A stretch of DNA of 64,000 bases from an uncultured Pelagibacteraceae bacterium (GTDB taxonomy: Bacteria; Pseudomonadota; Alphaproteobacteria; Pelagibacterales; Pelagibacteraceae), in the NCBI GenBank assembly GCA_902598735.1, contig CACKCM010000003.1, positions 45,984 to 109,983 on the forward strand, written 5' to 3'. The notes beneath the pieces are model-generated. The model was not told the DNA's origin, did not search any database, and saw only the letters and a program-made list of their open reading frames with translations. The translations under genes were made by a program, and so were the position numbers. Each line of letters starts with the position of its first letter. The stretch's first letter is position 1. This document shows positions 14,232 through 22,559 of this stretch, in pieces.

Positions 14232-16279
14232 TTAAGCATTTTGTTTTTTCTATATCTATCCCAACCAGGACTTCTATACTCTTCATCAAATTCTATCGAA
14301 TTATCCTGATTAAATTCAAAGTCATCTTGCTCGGCTGTCGCTATTTCATTTTTTTCTACACTTTTATCAGGTATTTCATTTATAAAACGAGAAGGTAGCG
14401 CATCTATCCAATCACCATGATAAGCGCGCTTCATTGCAAAAGACAAATAAGCTTCCTTTTTTGCTCTGGTTATTCCGACATAAGCCAATCGTCTCTCTTC
14501 CTCTAAAGCAAAATCTCCTTTTTCTTCCAAAGACTTTTGATGAGGAAATAGCCCTTCCTCCCATCCAGGAAGAAAAACAACGTCAAATTCTAAACCTTTT
14601 GCTGCGTGCATAGTCATAAGATTTATTTTTGCTCCTTCCCATTCTTGATCAATTGAAGTGGCTAATGCGACATGTTCTAAAAAACTTTGTAAATTTTCGT
14701 AATCCTGCATTGCTCTAATAAGTTCTTTCAAATTTTCTAATCTATTTTCATTTTCTAAATCTTTTTTATTTTTGAGCACTGATGAATATCCAGACTCATC
14801 AAGAACTAATTTTAATAAGTCATAATGTTTCATTTTTAAACAATCTCTTCGCCATTTATGGATCATATTAATTAATTGGTTAAGCGTTGTTTTAATTTTT
14901 GGTTTAAATTTTCCTTCTTCAATAATCTTTATTATCGAGTCTTCTAAACACAAATTATTATTTTTTCCATAAGTGTATATTTGGTTGAGTGTACTCTCAC
15001 CAATTCCTTTTTTTGGGGACCCAATTACTCTTTCTAAAGCTAAATCATCAAATTTTTGATTGATAATTCTTAAATAAGATACTGCATCTTTAATTTCAGC
15101 TCTTTCATAAAATTTTATACCACCCAGTACTCTATATCCTATTCCAACTTGAAGAAACCTTTCTTCAAATTCTCTAGTTTGATAAATAGCTCTAACTAAT
15201 ATTGAAACATCATTTAAAGAATATTTACTCTTTATTTTCTTCTCAATGATATCACTTATACCTTGAGCTTCGTCTTTGCCGGTTCTATAACAATTTAGTT
15301 TTACTAATTCTCCTTGACTTGCAGAAGACCATAATTTTTTTCCAACTCTACTTAAATTGTTAGAAATTAAATGAGAAGCTGTATCTAAAATATTTTTTGT
15401 AGATCTATAATTCTGTTCAAGTTTAAATACTTTACAGTTTTTATATATCTGATCGAAGGTTAGAAAATTTTTAATTTCTGCGCCTCTCCAACTATAAATT
15501 GATTGATCATCATCACCAACGCAACATATGTTTTGATTATTATTAACTAACAAATTAAGCCACTTATTTTGAATAAAATTTGTATCTTGAAATTCATCTA
15601 CTAAAATATATTTAAAATTATTATGATATATTTGCTTTATATCCTCATGTTCTTCAAATAATTTAACGCAAAAAAGAATTAAGTCACCAAAATCAAATGC
15701 ATTTAAATCTTTGGTCTTAGCTTGATAAATTTCATAAACTTTTAAAATTGCTTTGATAATAGTGCCCGATTTTTCTAATTTTACATCTTTTGGTAATTGA
15801 CCTTTGTTTTTCCACTGATCGATATGATATAATATTAATTGTGGTGAAAATTTTTTTGCATCCAAATCTTCTGCTTTTACTATATTTCTAATTAATTTTT
15901 TCTGATCGTCTGTATCTATAATCGTAAAATTGCTTCTATAGCCAAGAGCCTCTGCATGTTTCCTCAAAAATTTAACGCTAATAGAGTGAAAAGTACCAAG
16001 CCAAGGTATAGCATTTGAACTACCTTTAATATGTTGAAGTACCCTATTTTGCATTTCTTTTGCAGCCTTATTTGTAAAAGTCACACATAATATTTGATTA
16101 GAAAAAGCTTTCTTTTGATTAATGATATGTATCAACCTAGTTGTCAAAACCTTAGTTTTTCCCGAACCAGCTCCAGCAACAATTAGGTTGGGTCCTTCGG
16201 TGCTAAGTACCGCATCTTTTTGTTCTTTGTTAAGGTTTTCAATTAGTTTATCTATGTTATTCATACTTAAATTTTTCAT
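14219..16279 (-). CDS. uvrD: UvrD/PcrA-type DNA helicase (superfamily I)
   Basis: This 3'-5' SF1A helicase works in nucleotide excision and mismatch repair. Walker A GAGSGKT is at about residues 36-42. Motif II reads DEFQDTN, motif III GDDDQSIYSWRGAE, motif IV LEQNYRS, and motif V/VI LMTMHAAKGLEFDVVFLPG through ERRLAYVGITRAK. It is 686 aa, slightly short because the C-terminal tail is reduced. Starts at 16279 or 16264 (second Met) are both possible. It is divergent from the AsmA-like gene, with only 28 nt between starts. Confidence 0.93.
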
Positions 16280-16307
16280 TTATATACTAGTTATAAAAAT
16301 AAAAAAC

Positions 16308-17711
16308 ATGATAAATAAATTTTATAAATTAATTAACAACAAATTTTACAGACTTTTTAAATTTATTTTTTTTCTAAGATACCTACTCGCTGTTTTTTTC
16401 ATAGCTTTATCAATATTCCTTATTATTCCTCAATTTTTTGATTATAAAAAAAAAGGGGAAATTATTAAACAATATCTAGCTAAAAATTATTTTTTAGAAA
16501 TAGAAGATATAAACAATATTAAATATAAACCATTTCCTTTCCCAAGCTTTCAAATGCTCAATATTGACTCAAATTTTTTTTTAATAGATACAAAATTAAA
16601 AATTAAAAAATTAATAATTTATCCTAAATTATTCAGTATTTATAATTTTAATAATTTTCAAATTAATAAGATTGCACTAGATAACAATGAAATAGAAACT
16701 AATTTTAAAAATATCCAAATTTTAATAAATAAAATATTTAATATCAGAGATAAAATAAGTTTAGAAAATTTAAGTATAAAAATCAAAAATGAAGAAAACA
16801 AAGTTATTGATTTTAAAAAAATAAATTTTACAAACTATGGTTATAAAAAACATATTATTAAAGGTGAGGTATTTAATAAAGAGTTCCAGATTAAACTGAT
16901 TGATGGCTTAAATAGTATAAATTTTAAGCTTTTTAATACTGGAGTTGAAGCATTTTTAAATATCACTCAAGATAATAATAACAGACAGCATTCTGGTGTG
17001 CTGAAGGGAAAGATTTTAAAATCTAAATACAAAATTCATTTTGATTATATCGAGAGATCATTGAAAATAAAAAGCTTTATTTTTAGAGATCAAAACTTAT
17101 CCTTTGACAGCAAAGGAATCATCGAGCTTGGACCTTTTTTTCAAATTAATCTTTCTCATGATATTAAAAGTTTTAATTACTCAAAATTAAAAGACTTTGA
17201 TCTAAACAACTTTCTCAGCCTAAAAGATTTTATAAAAAAAATTAATGCTAATAACGATTTCATTTTTAAATCAAGTAAATTTAGCACAAATTTATTAAGT
17301 GCTTCATATATAAAAACTAATTTATCATTTGGGCGACTACTTATAGATAAAAAATTTAATATTACGAATAGTAACTTAACTTGTAAAAGTAATATTAACT
17401 TATTAGAGGAATTTCCAACTTTATATTTTAATTGTTCAATTTATTCTCCTAATAAGAAAAAACTTTTTAAAAAAATAAATTTAAAATTGAAAACAAAAAA
17501 AATACCACTTACTTTAGAAATTCAAGGAAACTTAAATATTTTAAAAAAGAAGGTAAATTTTGATAGAATAGAAATGGATAACTCATATATTGCTACTGAA
17601 GAAGATTTAAAATATTTTAAAAATAGTTTTGAAAAAATTGTTTTTAATAGCAATTTTTTAAATATTTTTGATTTGTCGAAAATAAAAAAATTTATTTTAG
17701 AAATTGTTTAA
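16308..17711 (+). CDS. AsmA-like inner-membrane-anchored protein
   Basis: This is a 467-aa protein starting MINKFYKLINN. One N-terminal transmembrane helix (about residues 25-45, LLAVFFIALSIFLIIPQFF) is followed by a long periplasmic region. It then has the AsmA-type opening: DYKKKGEIIKQYLAKNYFLE, then PSFQMLNIDSNF, a succession of beta-rich segments and KLIIYPKLFSIYNF. AsmA-like proteins are thought to act in outer-membrane lipid or protein homeostasis. The ORF is open back to 16122, inside uvrD on the other strand, but 16308 is the first ATG outside uvrD that leaves a sensible N-terminus. Sequence similarity is weak because of extreme Lys/Asn/Ile bias, so the family call is moderate. Confidence 0.6.
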   Translation: MINKFYKLINNKFYRLFKFIFFLRYLLAVFFIALSIFLIIPQFFDYKKKGEIIKQYLAKNYFLEIEDINNIKYKPFPFPSFQMLNIDSNFFLIDTKLKIKKLIIYPKLFSIYNFNNFQINKIALDNNEIETNFKNIQILINKIFNIRDKISLENLSIKIKNEENKVIDFKKINFTNYGYKKHIIKGEVFNKEFQIKLIDGLNSINFKLFNTGVEAFLNITQDNNNRQHSGVLKGKILKSKYKIHFDYIERSLKIKSFIFRDQNLSFDSKGIIELGPFFQINLSHDIKSFNYSKLKDFDLNNFLSLKDFIKKINANNDFIFKSSKFSTNLLSASYIKTNLSFGRLLIDKKFNITNSNLTCKSNINLLEEFPTLYFNCSIYSPNKKKLFKKINLKLKTKKIPLTLEIQGNLNILKKKVNFDRIEMDNSYIATEEDLKYFKNSFEKIVFNSNFLNIFDLSKIKKFILEIV

Positions 17712-17712
17712 A

Positions 17713-19101
17713 TTATTTGGGTTTGGTCATGTTTATAGGTTTCATGACTTTATCATAGTCTTTTTCTTTTATTAGCCCTGCTTTTAAAACCTCATGTTTT
17801 AAAGTAGTTCCATTTTTATGAGCTAATTTTGCGATACTTGCTGCTGCATCATAACCAATTTTTGGTGCTAAAGCAGTTACTAGCATTAAAGAATTTTCTA
17901 AAAGATATTTAATTCTTTTTTTATCTGCTTTAATACCTTTAATACAATACAAAGCAAAAGTTTTTGCTGAGTCACTCATAATTTCAATTGATTGTAAAAT
18001 GTTATGAATTATTAATGGTTTAAATACATTTAACTCAAAGTGACCGTGCGAACCTGCCATTGTAATACCATTATGGTTTCCTATTACTTTAACACAAACC
18101 ATTGTAACTGCCTCAGATTGCGTTGGATTTACTTTTCCTGGCATAATTGAGGAACCAGGTTCATTTGAGGGTAATATGAGTTCACCATAACCAGCTCTTG
18201 GTCCAGAGCCTAAAAATCTTATGTCATTTGCAATTTTCATCAAACAAACTGCAGTAGTATTCAGGGTGCCAGAAAAATTTACTATTTCATCATGAGCAGC
18301 TAATGCCGCAAACTTATTTGAAGCTGGCTTAAAAGGAATTTTTGTTATTCTTTTAATTTCCTTAACAATTTTTTTATCAAAATTTTTTCGAGTATTGAGA
18401 CCGGTACCAACAGCAGTTCCACCTTGCGCTAAATTGTAAATTTCTTTTAACGCAGATTCTATTCTCGTTATACACTTTTTAAGTTGAGAATGATAACCAG
18501 AAAATTCTTGTCCCAATGTTAATGGCGTAGCATCTTGTAAATGAGTTCTGCCCACTTTCACAATTTTTTGGAATTCTTTTGATTTTTTATTTAACTCTTT
18601 TTCTAAGATTTTTAATGAAGGTAAAAGTTTTTCTCTTACTTTTAAAGCGATAGAAATATGCATAGCAGTTGGAAAAACATCGTTAGTTGATTGAGATTTA
18701 TTCACGTGGTCGTTTGGATGAATTGGTTTTTTTGTACCCATTTTACCACCCATTAATTGGATAGCCCTATTAGCTATTACCTCGTTAACGTTCATGTTAG
18801 TTTGAGTTCCCGAACCAGTTTGCCAAACTTTTAAAGGAAAATGTTTATCAAGTTTACCTTTAATCACTTCTTCCGAAGCTTTAATAATATATTTGCTTAA
18901 CTTAGGATCTAAGTCTCTATTTTTTGCATTTACTATTGCAGCTGCCTTTTTGATAATGGCGATAGAGTGGATAACTAATGGCCTGACTAAAAAATCACCA
19001 ATATTAAAATATTTATTTGATCTTTCTGTTGTCGCTCCCCAATACTTATCACCAGGAACCTTTATTTTTCCAATACTATCAAATTCTGTTCTGTATTTCA
19101 T
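17713..19101 (-). CDS. fumC: Class II fumarate hydratase
   Basis: FumC is the iron-independent TCA enzyme converting fumarate to malate. The superfamily signature [16 protein letters not shown] is present, as are [28 protein letters not shown] and [17 protein letters not shown] place the start at the ATG at 19101 (462 aa, [28 protein letters not shown] region), which matches the conserved FumC N-terminus. The reading frame is open 36 codons further upstream but that extension has no family match. Convergent with the AsmA-like gene, with a 1-nt gap. Confidence 0.95.
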   Translation of the reverse strand: MKYRTEFDSIGKIKVPGDKYWGATTERSNKYFNIGDFLVRPLVIHSIAIIKKAAAIVNAKNRDLDPKLSKYIIKASEEVIKGKLDKHFPLKVWQTGSGTQTNMNVNEVIANRAIQLMGGKMGTKKPIHPNDHVNKSQSTNDVFPTAMHISIALKVREKLLPSLKILEKELNKKSKEFQKIVKVGRTHLQDATPLTLGQEFSGYHSQLKKCITRIESALKEIYNLAQGGTAVGTGLNTRKNFDKKIVKEIKRITKIPFKPASNKFAALAAHDEIVNFSGTLNTTAVCLMKIANDIRFLGSGPRAGYGELILPSNEPGSSIMPGKVNPTQSEAVTMVCVKVIGNHNGITMAGSHGHFELNVFKPLIIHNILQSIEIMSDSAKTFALYCIKGIKADKKRIKYLLENSLMLVTALAPKIGYDAAASIAKLAHKNGTTLKHEVLKAGLIKEKDYDKVMKPINMTKPK

Positions 19102-19161
19102 CTTTGATTCTTTGATATAATACACTTTTATTAGGTAATTATAAAATATAAAGGATAAGAA

Positions 19162-19533
19162 ATGAGCAATTTTGAAAGTGTTAAAAAATTTATGAAAACT
19201 TTTGGTCAAGAAGTTAAAGAAAAAGCTGAATTCCCTAGCGTTAAAATTACTTCATTGAGATATGAATTAATAAGGGAAGAATTACAGGAACTAAAAGACG
19301 CTATTGAAAAGAATGATATTAAAGAAGTTGCAGACGCTTTAACAGATATATTGTATGTTACTTATGGAGCTGGGCATGCATTTGGAATTAATTTAGATAA
19401 GTGTTTCGAAGAGGTTCAAAGCTCGAATATGAGTAAACTAGGTAAAGATGGAAAACCAATTTATAATGAGAAAGGCAAAGTAATGAAGGGACCAAATTAT
19501 TTTAAACCTGACTTGAACAAATTTGTAGCTTAA
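19162..19533 (+). CDS. MazG/PRA-PH-like nucleotide pyrophosphohydrolase
   Basis: This is a 123-aa all-alpha NTP-pyrophosphohydrolase-like protein. The metal-binding pattern [14 protein letters not shown] followed by [15 protein letters not shown] is the E-E-x-x-E ... E-x-x-D arrangement of the MazG/HisE superfamily. These enzymes hydrolyse (d)NTPs to monophosphates and may clean the nucleotide pool. The C-terminal half ([20 protein letters not shown]) resembles a subgroup that also occurs in phages. A good Shine-Dalgarno-like AAAGGATAAG precedes the ATG. Divergent from fumC. Confidence 0.8.
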   Translation: MSNFESVKKFMKTFGQEVKEKAEFPSVKITSLRYELIREELQELKDAIEKNDIKEVADALTDILYVTYGAGHAFGINLDKCFEEVQSSNMSKLGKDGKPIYNEKGKVMKGPNYFKPDLNKFVA

Positions 19534-19613
19534 TGAAAAATAATTATCATTGGATTCTTTTAGGATTTGCAGCTGGAATAGTCATCTATATGATCGATAA
19601 ATATATTATCTGA
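19533..19613 (+). CDS. 26-aa single-pass membrane peptide (hypothetical)
   Basis: An ORF begins at an ATG overlapping the stop of the MazG-like gene (TAATG) and encodes [20 protein letters not shown] followed by IDKYII. It has one predicted transmembrane helix of about 15 residues with a short charged tail. Position and coupling suggest a real micro-gene. I recognise no family. It is followed 13 nt later by another small membrane-protein gene. Confidence 0.45.
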   Translation: MKNNYHWILLGFAAGIVIYMIDKYII

Positions 19614-19626
19614 TAACAACATAATA

Positions 19627-19866
19627 ATGAAAAAATTAAAACCTAAACCTTATCAATTTTGGGCTTGGTGTTTCACTTTAACAATTTTAACTGGAGCGTT
19701 AGTTGCTGCTTTAGGATTATATCCTTTTTATTGTTATATTTTTTTAGTTGGAAACGGTGGTTTGGCTATTATTTCTTGGTTATGGAATGAAAAATCTTTA
19801 GTAGCGTTAAATACTGGGCTAGCAAGCATTTATTTGGTAGGTCTAATTAATCTTTATTTAAATTAA
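19627..19866 (+). CDS. Small membrane protein, hypothetical
   Basis: This 79-aa protein has three hydrophobic stretches: FWAWCFTLTILTGALVAALGLY, FYCYIFLVGNGGLAIISWLW and LVALNTGLASIYLVGLINLYL. It begins MKKLKPKPYQ. It lies 13 nt after the 26-aa peptide gene and ends one base before the convergent methyltransferase gene. No family is recognised; it is likely an inner-membrane protein of unknown function. Spacing suggests cotranscription with the two upstream genes. Confidence 0.6.
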   Translation: MKKLKPKPYQFWAWCFTLTILTGALVAALGLYPFYCYIFLVGNGGLAIISWLWNEKSLVALNTGLASIYLVGLINLYLN

Positions 19867-20637
19867 TTATTTAATAATAAAACTGCTACTCAAAGAAGGA
19901 GAAAAGTTTATTTTTAATTTTTTGTTTTTAAAAAATTCATCCCAGGCTTTCTTACTTCCGTTGAAATATTTGGAATTATAATCATCACATATTATAATAC
20001 CGCCATCAGATAGTCGTGGGAAAAAAAATTCTAAACTTTTAAGAGTAGGTTCGTATAAATCTACATCTATATGAACTAAAGAAAATTTTAGATCTTCGAC
20101 TAAAAAAAATTTTTCAGGTATCCAACCTTTATAGGTCTTTACAAAATCAAAATCTTTTAAAACTTCGTTTTTTACAAAATTTTCGTTTGATGAAAATTGT
20201 TCTTGTATTTTTTTTAATTCTCTTGAGTTTAAATTTTTCAATTGATCATCATTTTGTACATTTGAAGATAATCCCTCGAAGCTGTCAAAAATATGAAAAT
20301 TAACACTCTTTTTATATTTAGTTATTAATTTAGAAATAATATAAGAGGAATGTCCAGTCCAACATCCGCATTCAGCAAAATCATAAATTTTCTCTTCTTT
20401 TTTTCTTAGTATCATTTCTGTCAAATTGATTAAGTCTAAAAATCTAGACTGTTTATAAAAGTTATCAGTATGAATATTTTTTGATTTTTTTATCCCTTCA
20501 TAATATAAATTAAAATTTTCATTATTAATTTGAAAAGGTGACAAATCTCTTTTGTCTACTATACCACTAAATTTTTTATTTACTAATTTAACATTTAAAG
20601 TACTTAATAATACATTTAAAAAATTTCTAAAATTCAT
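19867..20637 (-). CDS. TylF/MycF-like O-methyltransferase family protein
   Basis: This 256-aa protein has the SAM-binding glycine motif FAECGCWTGHSSYIISKL (about residues 92-109). It also has DSFEGLSS and the diagnostic TylF-type stretch HIDVDLYEPTLKSLEFFFPR followed by GGIIICDDYN, where the Asp residues bind metal. Family members methylate sugar hydroxyls on macrolides, but distant homologues occur in surface-polysaccharide gene sets. The substrate here is unknown. It is a solitary minus-strand gene, with the small lipoprotein gene upstream of it on the same strand. Confidence 0.75.
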   Translation of the reverse strand: MNFRNFLNVLLSTLNVKLVNKKFSGIVDKRDLSPFQINNENFNLYYEGIKKSKNIHTDNFYKQSRFLDLINLTEMILRKKEEKIYDFAECGCWTGHSSYIISKLITKYKKSVNFHIFDSFEGLSSNVQNDDQLKNLNSRELKKIQEQFSSNENFVKNEVLKDFDFVKTYKGWIPEKFFLVEDLKFSLVHIDVDLYEPTLKSLEFFFPRLSDGGIIICDDYNSKYFNGSKKAWDEFFKNKKLKINFSPSLSSSFIIK

Positions 20638-20674
20638 AAATTATTTTGTGATGAAGTTTTGGCAAAAGCAGTAC

Positions 20675-20851
20675 TTAATCATTAAGATCTAGATCTCCAC
20701 ATTGTTTTTTAGTGAATACACAAGTACTATAATGATGAATAGTTTTAACATCCTTTATGACGCCTCGAGATGTTCCCTCTACTGTACCTGTTACAGTGTT
20801 GCATGAGCAAACTAAACAAAAAAGCAATAAAAATTTTATTTTTTGAATCAC
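20675..20851 (-). CDS. Small entericidin-like lipoprotein
   Basis: A 58-aa minus-strand ORF starts at a GTG (20851): a short Lys-containing N-terminus, hydrophobic core FLLLFCLVCSC and lipobox VCSC, with lipidation likely at Cys17. The mature part begins CNTVTGTVEGTSRGVIKDV. This resembles entericidin-type mini-lipoproteins (C-N-T-x-x-G pattern) but has a Cys-containing tail ending QCGDLDLND. No ATG start is available. Function unknown; entericidin-like is inference from the motif. It lies immediately outside the tmRNA-associated repeat at 20881. Confidence 0.5.
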   Translation of the reverse strand: MIQKIKFLLLFCLVCSCNTVTGTVEGTSRGVIKDVKTIHHYSTCVFTKKQCGDLDLND

Positions 20852-20880
20852 TTTAATATTATATCACTAACAATTTAAAA

Positions 20881-20905
20881 AGGGGCGTTCTGTTGCCAGG
20901 TGCCC
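20881..20905. repeat. att-like direct repeat, distal copy
   Basis: This 25-bp sequence (AGGGGCGTTCTG ... CCAGGTGCCC) is identical to 22535-22559. It is a displaced copy of the tmRNA coding-piece 3' terminus and contains the GGGGC/GCCC-type stem arms. Similarity stops right after the repeat on both sides, apart from a shared AACC a few bases later. Confidence 0.85.
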
Positions 20906-20966
20906 TTAACCTTTTAACGTTATACAACAATTCTAGATCATAAAAAACTGATATTTCTTTGCTGGG

Positions 20967-21011
20967 TGAGTCCGTATTGAGTCCGCCAGTGAGTCCGGAT
21001 ATGATGAGTCC
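20967..21011. repeat. Four TGAGTCC repeats inside the left end of the island
   Basis: The heptamer TGAGTCC occurs at 20967, 20978, 20990 and 21005, all in the same orientation, with spacings of 11, 12 and 15 bp (close to one helical turn for the first three). The same heptamer recurs twice at the other end of the island (22472, 22483). This is what arm-type sites for a tyrosine recombinase or its excisionase look like. The last repeat overlaps the region just before the nuclease-like gene's ATG, so it could also act on that gene's promoter. Confidence 0.75.
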
Positions 21012-21012
21012 A

Positions 21013-21966
21013 ATGAAAAAATTTGATCTTAAAAAAATTGAAAAAGTAGAAATAAGAAATATTTGGGAGAACGAGGGAACAGAATTCACACCTTGGCTTG
21101 CAAAGGAAGAAAATATTGAATTATTAGGATCTGCTATCGGAATAGATTTAGTTGTGGAAGCCCAAGAGAAAGACGTTGGACCATTTAGAGCAGACATATT
21201 GTGCAAAGATGAAGCTAACGGAAATTGGGTATTAATAGAGAACCAATTAGAAAAAACAGATCATAAGCATCTCGGGCAATTATTAACTTATGCAACTGGA
21301 TTAAACGCTGTTACGATTATTTGGGTTGCAGCAAAATTCAACGAAGAACATAGAGCTGCCTTAGACTGGCTAAATAAGATAACAGGTGAAGACTACAATT
21401 TCTTTGGTGTTCAGATTGAAGTTTTAAAAATAGGTGAGAGCATGGCGCCTAAATTTGATCTAATAAGCAAACCAAACAATTGGTCTAAAAGAGTTTCATC
21501 TGCAGCGCAAAAAATTCAAAGAGAAGAGGTTGGCGAAACTGCTCTAACGCAATTAGCTTTTTGGGATAAATTAGTTAAAAAGATTGATGAAAAAAAAGAC
21601 TCACCTTTAAGCAAACGAAAACCAAGACCTCAACATTGGCACACTTTTGCTATAGGTGTTTCTGGAGCACATATTGGAGCTGTTATTAACTCCAAACAAG
21701 ACAGAATGGTTTCAGAGCTTTATATTGTTAATGATAAAAGTATTTTCGAAAATCTAGAAAAACAAAAAGACTCCATAGAAAAAGAGTTAGGAGAAAAGTT
21801 AGATTGGCAGCTACTTCCGTCTAGAGCAGCATCTAGAATTAAATTAGCAAAAAGTGGAAGTTTAGATAACGAAAAAGAGTGGGACAATCATGCTGAGTGG
21901 TTTATAGAAAAATTAGAAAAATTTTATTTCACTTTTAGCAAAAGGCTTAAAAATCTAGAGGATTAA
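21013..21966 (+). CDS. DUF4268 / PD-(D/E)xK nuclease-superfamily protein
   Basis: This 317-aa protein begins MKKFDLKKIEKVEIRN. Residues 55-94 carry the conserved core VGPFRADILCKD ... WVLIENQLEKTDHKHLGQLL, so D61 and E76-x-Q78 stand in for the D...(E/Q)xK catalytic residues. This is a recognisable DUF4268 pattern also seen near mobile elements. C-terminal sequence RPQHWHTFAIGVSGAHIGA is also typical. Function is unproven; a role in nucleic-acid cleavage or element defence is inference. In-frame ATGs at 21001 and 21004 are alternative starts, but 21013 gives the best N-terminus. Its stop overlaps the ATG of the next gene (TAATG). Confidence 0.8.
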   Translation: MKKFDLKKIEKVEIRNIWENEGTEFTPWLAKEENIELLGSAIGIDLVVEAQEKDVGPFRADILCKDEANGNWVLIENQLEKTDHKHLGQLLTYATGLNAVTIIWVAAKFNEEHRAALDWLNKITGEDYNFFGVQIEVLKIGESMAPKFDLISKPNNWSKRVSSAAQKIQREEVGETALTQLAFWDKLVKKIDEKKDSPLSKRKPRPQHWHTFAIGVSGAHIGAVINSKQDRMVSELYIVNDKSIFENLEKQKDSIEKELGEKLDWQLLPSRAASRIKLAKSGSLDNEKEWDNHAEWFIEKLEKFYFTFSKRLKNLED

Positions 21967-22436
21967 TGAAAAAACTTTTAGCGATCGTGGTTCTGGGTTT
22001 GTTATTAGCTAGCAATGCTTTAGCCTGGCAAAAAAAAGAATTTAAAAGTGAGTTTGATAACGACAAACAGGTTTTAATTTTTAGTGATTTTGTTAAACCA
22101 AGCACCCCGCTTAGCTCACCGTATAACGATATAAAAGCTCAAATAATTTATTCATGTTTAGATGGCAGAGGTGCAGTGCGTTTCAATATGGAGCCTAATT
22201 TAACAGACGGATCTTTTGGAGTCGGCTTAGATCAAAATTATAGTATGCGAGCAAAAGTAGATGATAAAATGATATCTATTAGAGGAAATCAACCCGAAAA
22301 CTCTCGCAAGGATATTAATATTAAAAAAAAATATATTAAAAAGTTATTTAAAGGACAAACAATCATGATTGAATTTAAACACTATGTAGGGATTGTTCAT
22401 TATAAATTTGATTTATCAACTTTTCCGGGTTGCTAA
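21966..22436 (+). CDS. Secreted periplasmic small protein, hypothetical
   Basis: This 156-aa protein has a clear Sec signal peptide (MKKLLAIVVLGLLLASNALA, cleavage after about residue 20). The mature domain is beta-rich and ends STFPGC, with a second Cys in IIYSCLDGRG that could form a disulfide. No family recognised. Translation is coupled to the nuclease-like gene by a TAATG overlap, so the two form one operon, the only two genes of the island. Whether it partners the nuclease is unknown; different compartments make a direct complex unlikely. Confidence 0.75.
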   Translation: MKKLLAIVVLGLLLASNALAWQKKEFKSEFDNDKQVLIFSDFVKPSTPLSSPYNDIKAQIIYSCLDGRGAVRFNMEPNLTDGSFGVGLDQNYSMRAKVDDKMISIRGNQPENSRKDINIKKKYIKKLFKGQTIMIEFKHYVGIVHYKFDLSTFPGC

Positions 22437-22471
22437 TTTATCCCCCGCTAACGCTATTTGTCTTTCTTCAC

Positions 22472-22489
22472 TGAGTCCTATGTGAGTCC
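22472..22489. repeat. Two TGAGTCC repeats inside the right end of the island
   Basis: TGAGTCC occurs at 22472-22478 and 22483-22489, 11 bp apart and in the same orientation as the four copies at the left end. They lie 46 bp inside the tmRNA-proximal repeat. Together with the left cluster they mark both ends of the island. Confidence 0.7.
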
Positions 22490-22534
22490 AAAATAAAAAA
22501 AGTTGTGAATTAATAAGTGTTAACGCCAATACGC

Positions 22535-22559
22535 AGGGGCGTTCTGTTGCCAGGTGCCC
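22535..22559. repeat. att-like direct repeat, tmRNA-proximal copy
   Basis: This 25-bp copy, identical to 20881-20905, forms the 3' end of the tmRNA coding piece on the minus strand (there it reads GGGCACCTGGCAACAGAACG and onward). GGCACCTGGCAACAGAA is a conserved stretch of alphaproteobacterial tmRNA coding pieces, which explains why an element would use it as an attachment site. Confidence 0.85.

Larger units (their letters stand above)
20881..22559. mobile_element. Minimal island integrated at the tmRNA 3' end
   Basis: A 1.65-kb segment is bounded by a perfect 25-bp direct repeat (20881-20905 and 22535-22559). The 22535 copy is the 3' end of the tmRNA coding piece, so the other copy is best explained as the displaced attachment site of an element inserted there. 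Inside are a DUF4268 nuclease-like gene, a secreted-protein gene, and TGAGTCC repeats just inside each end, as expected of recombinase-binding sites. There is no integrase, so the element would be a remnant, or a non-autonomous element moved in trans. Confidence 0.7.

Noticed and set aside
16122-16307. N-terminal extension of the AsmA-like gene antisense to uvrD
   Set aside because: It is a shadow of the uvrD N-terminus; the ATG at 16308 gives a normal membrane-anchored protein.
19102-19209. 36-codon extension of fumC
   Set aside because: No family match, and it would overlap the divergent MazG-like gene; the conserved FumC N-terminus begins at 19101.
22441-22534. Possible gene between the secreted-protein gene and the tmRNA
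   Set aside because: Only the TGAGTCC repeats and AT-rich sequence are there; no ORF of useful length. A recurring TAACG motif near the ends was too short to claim.
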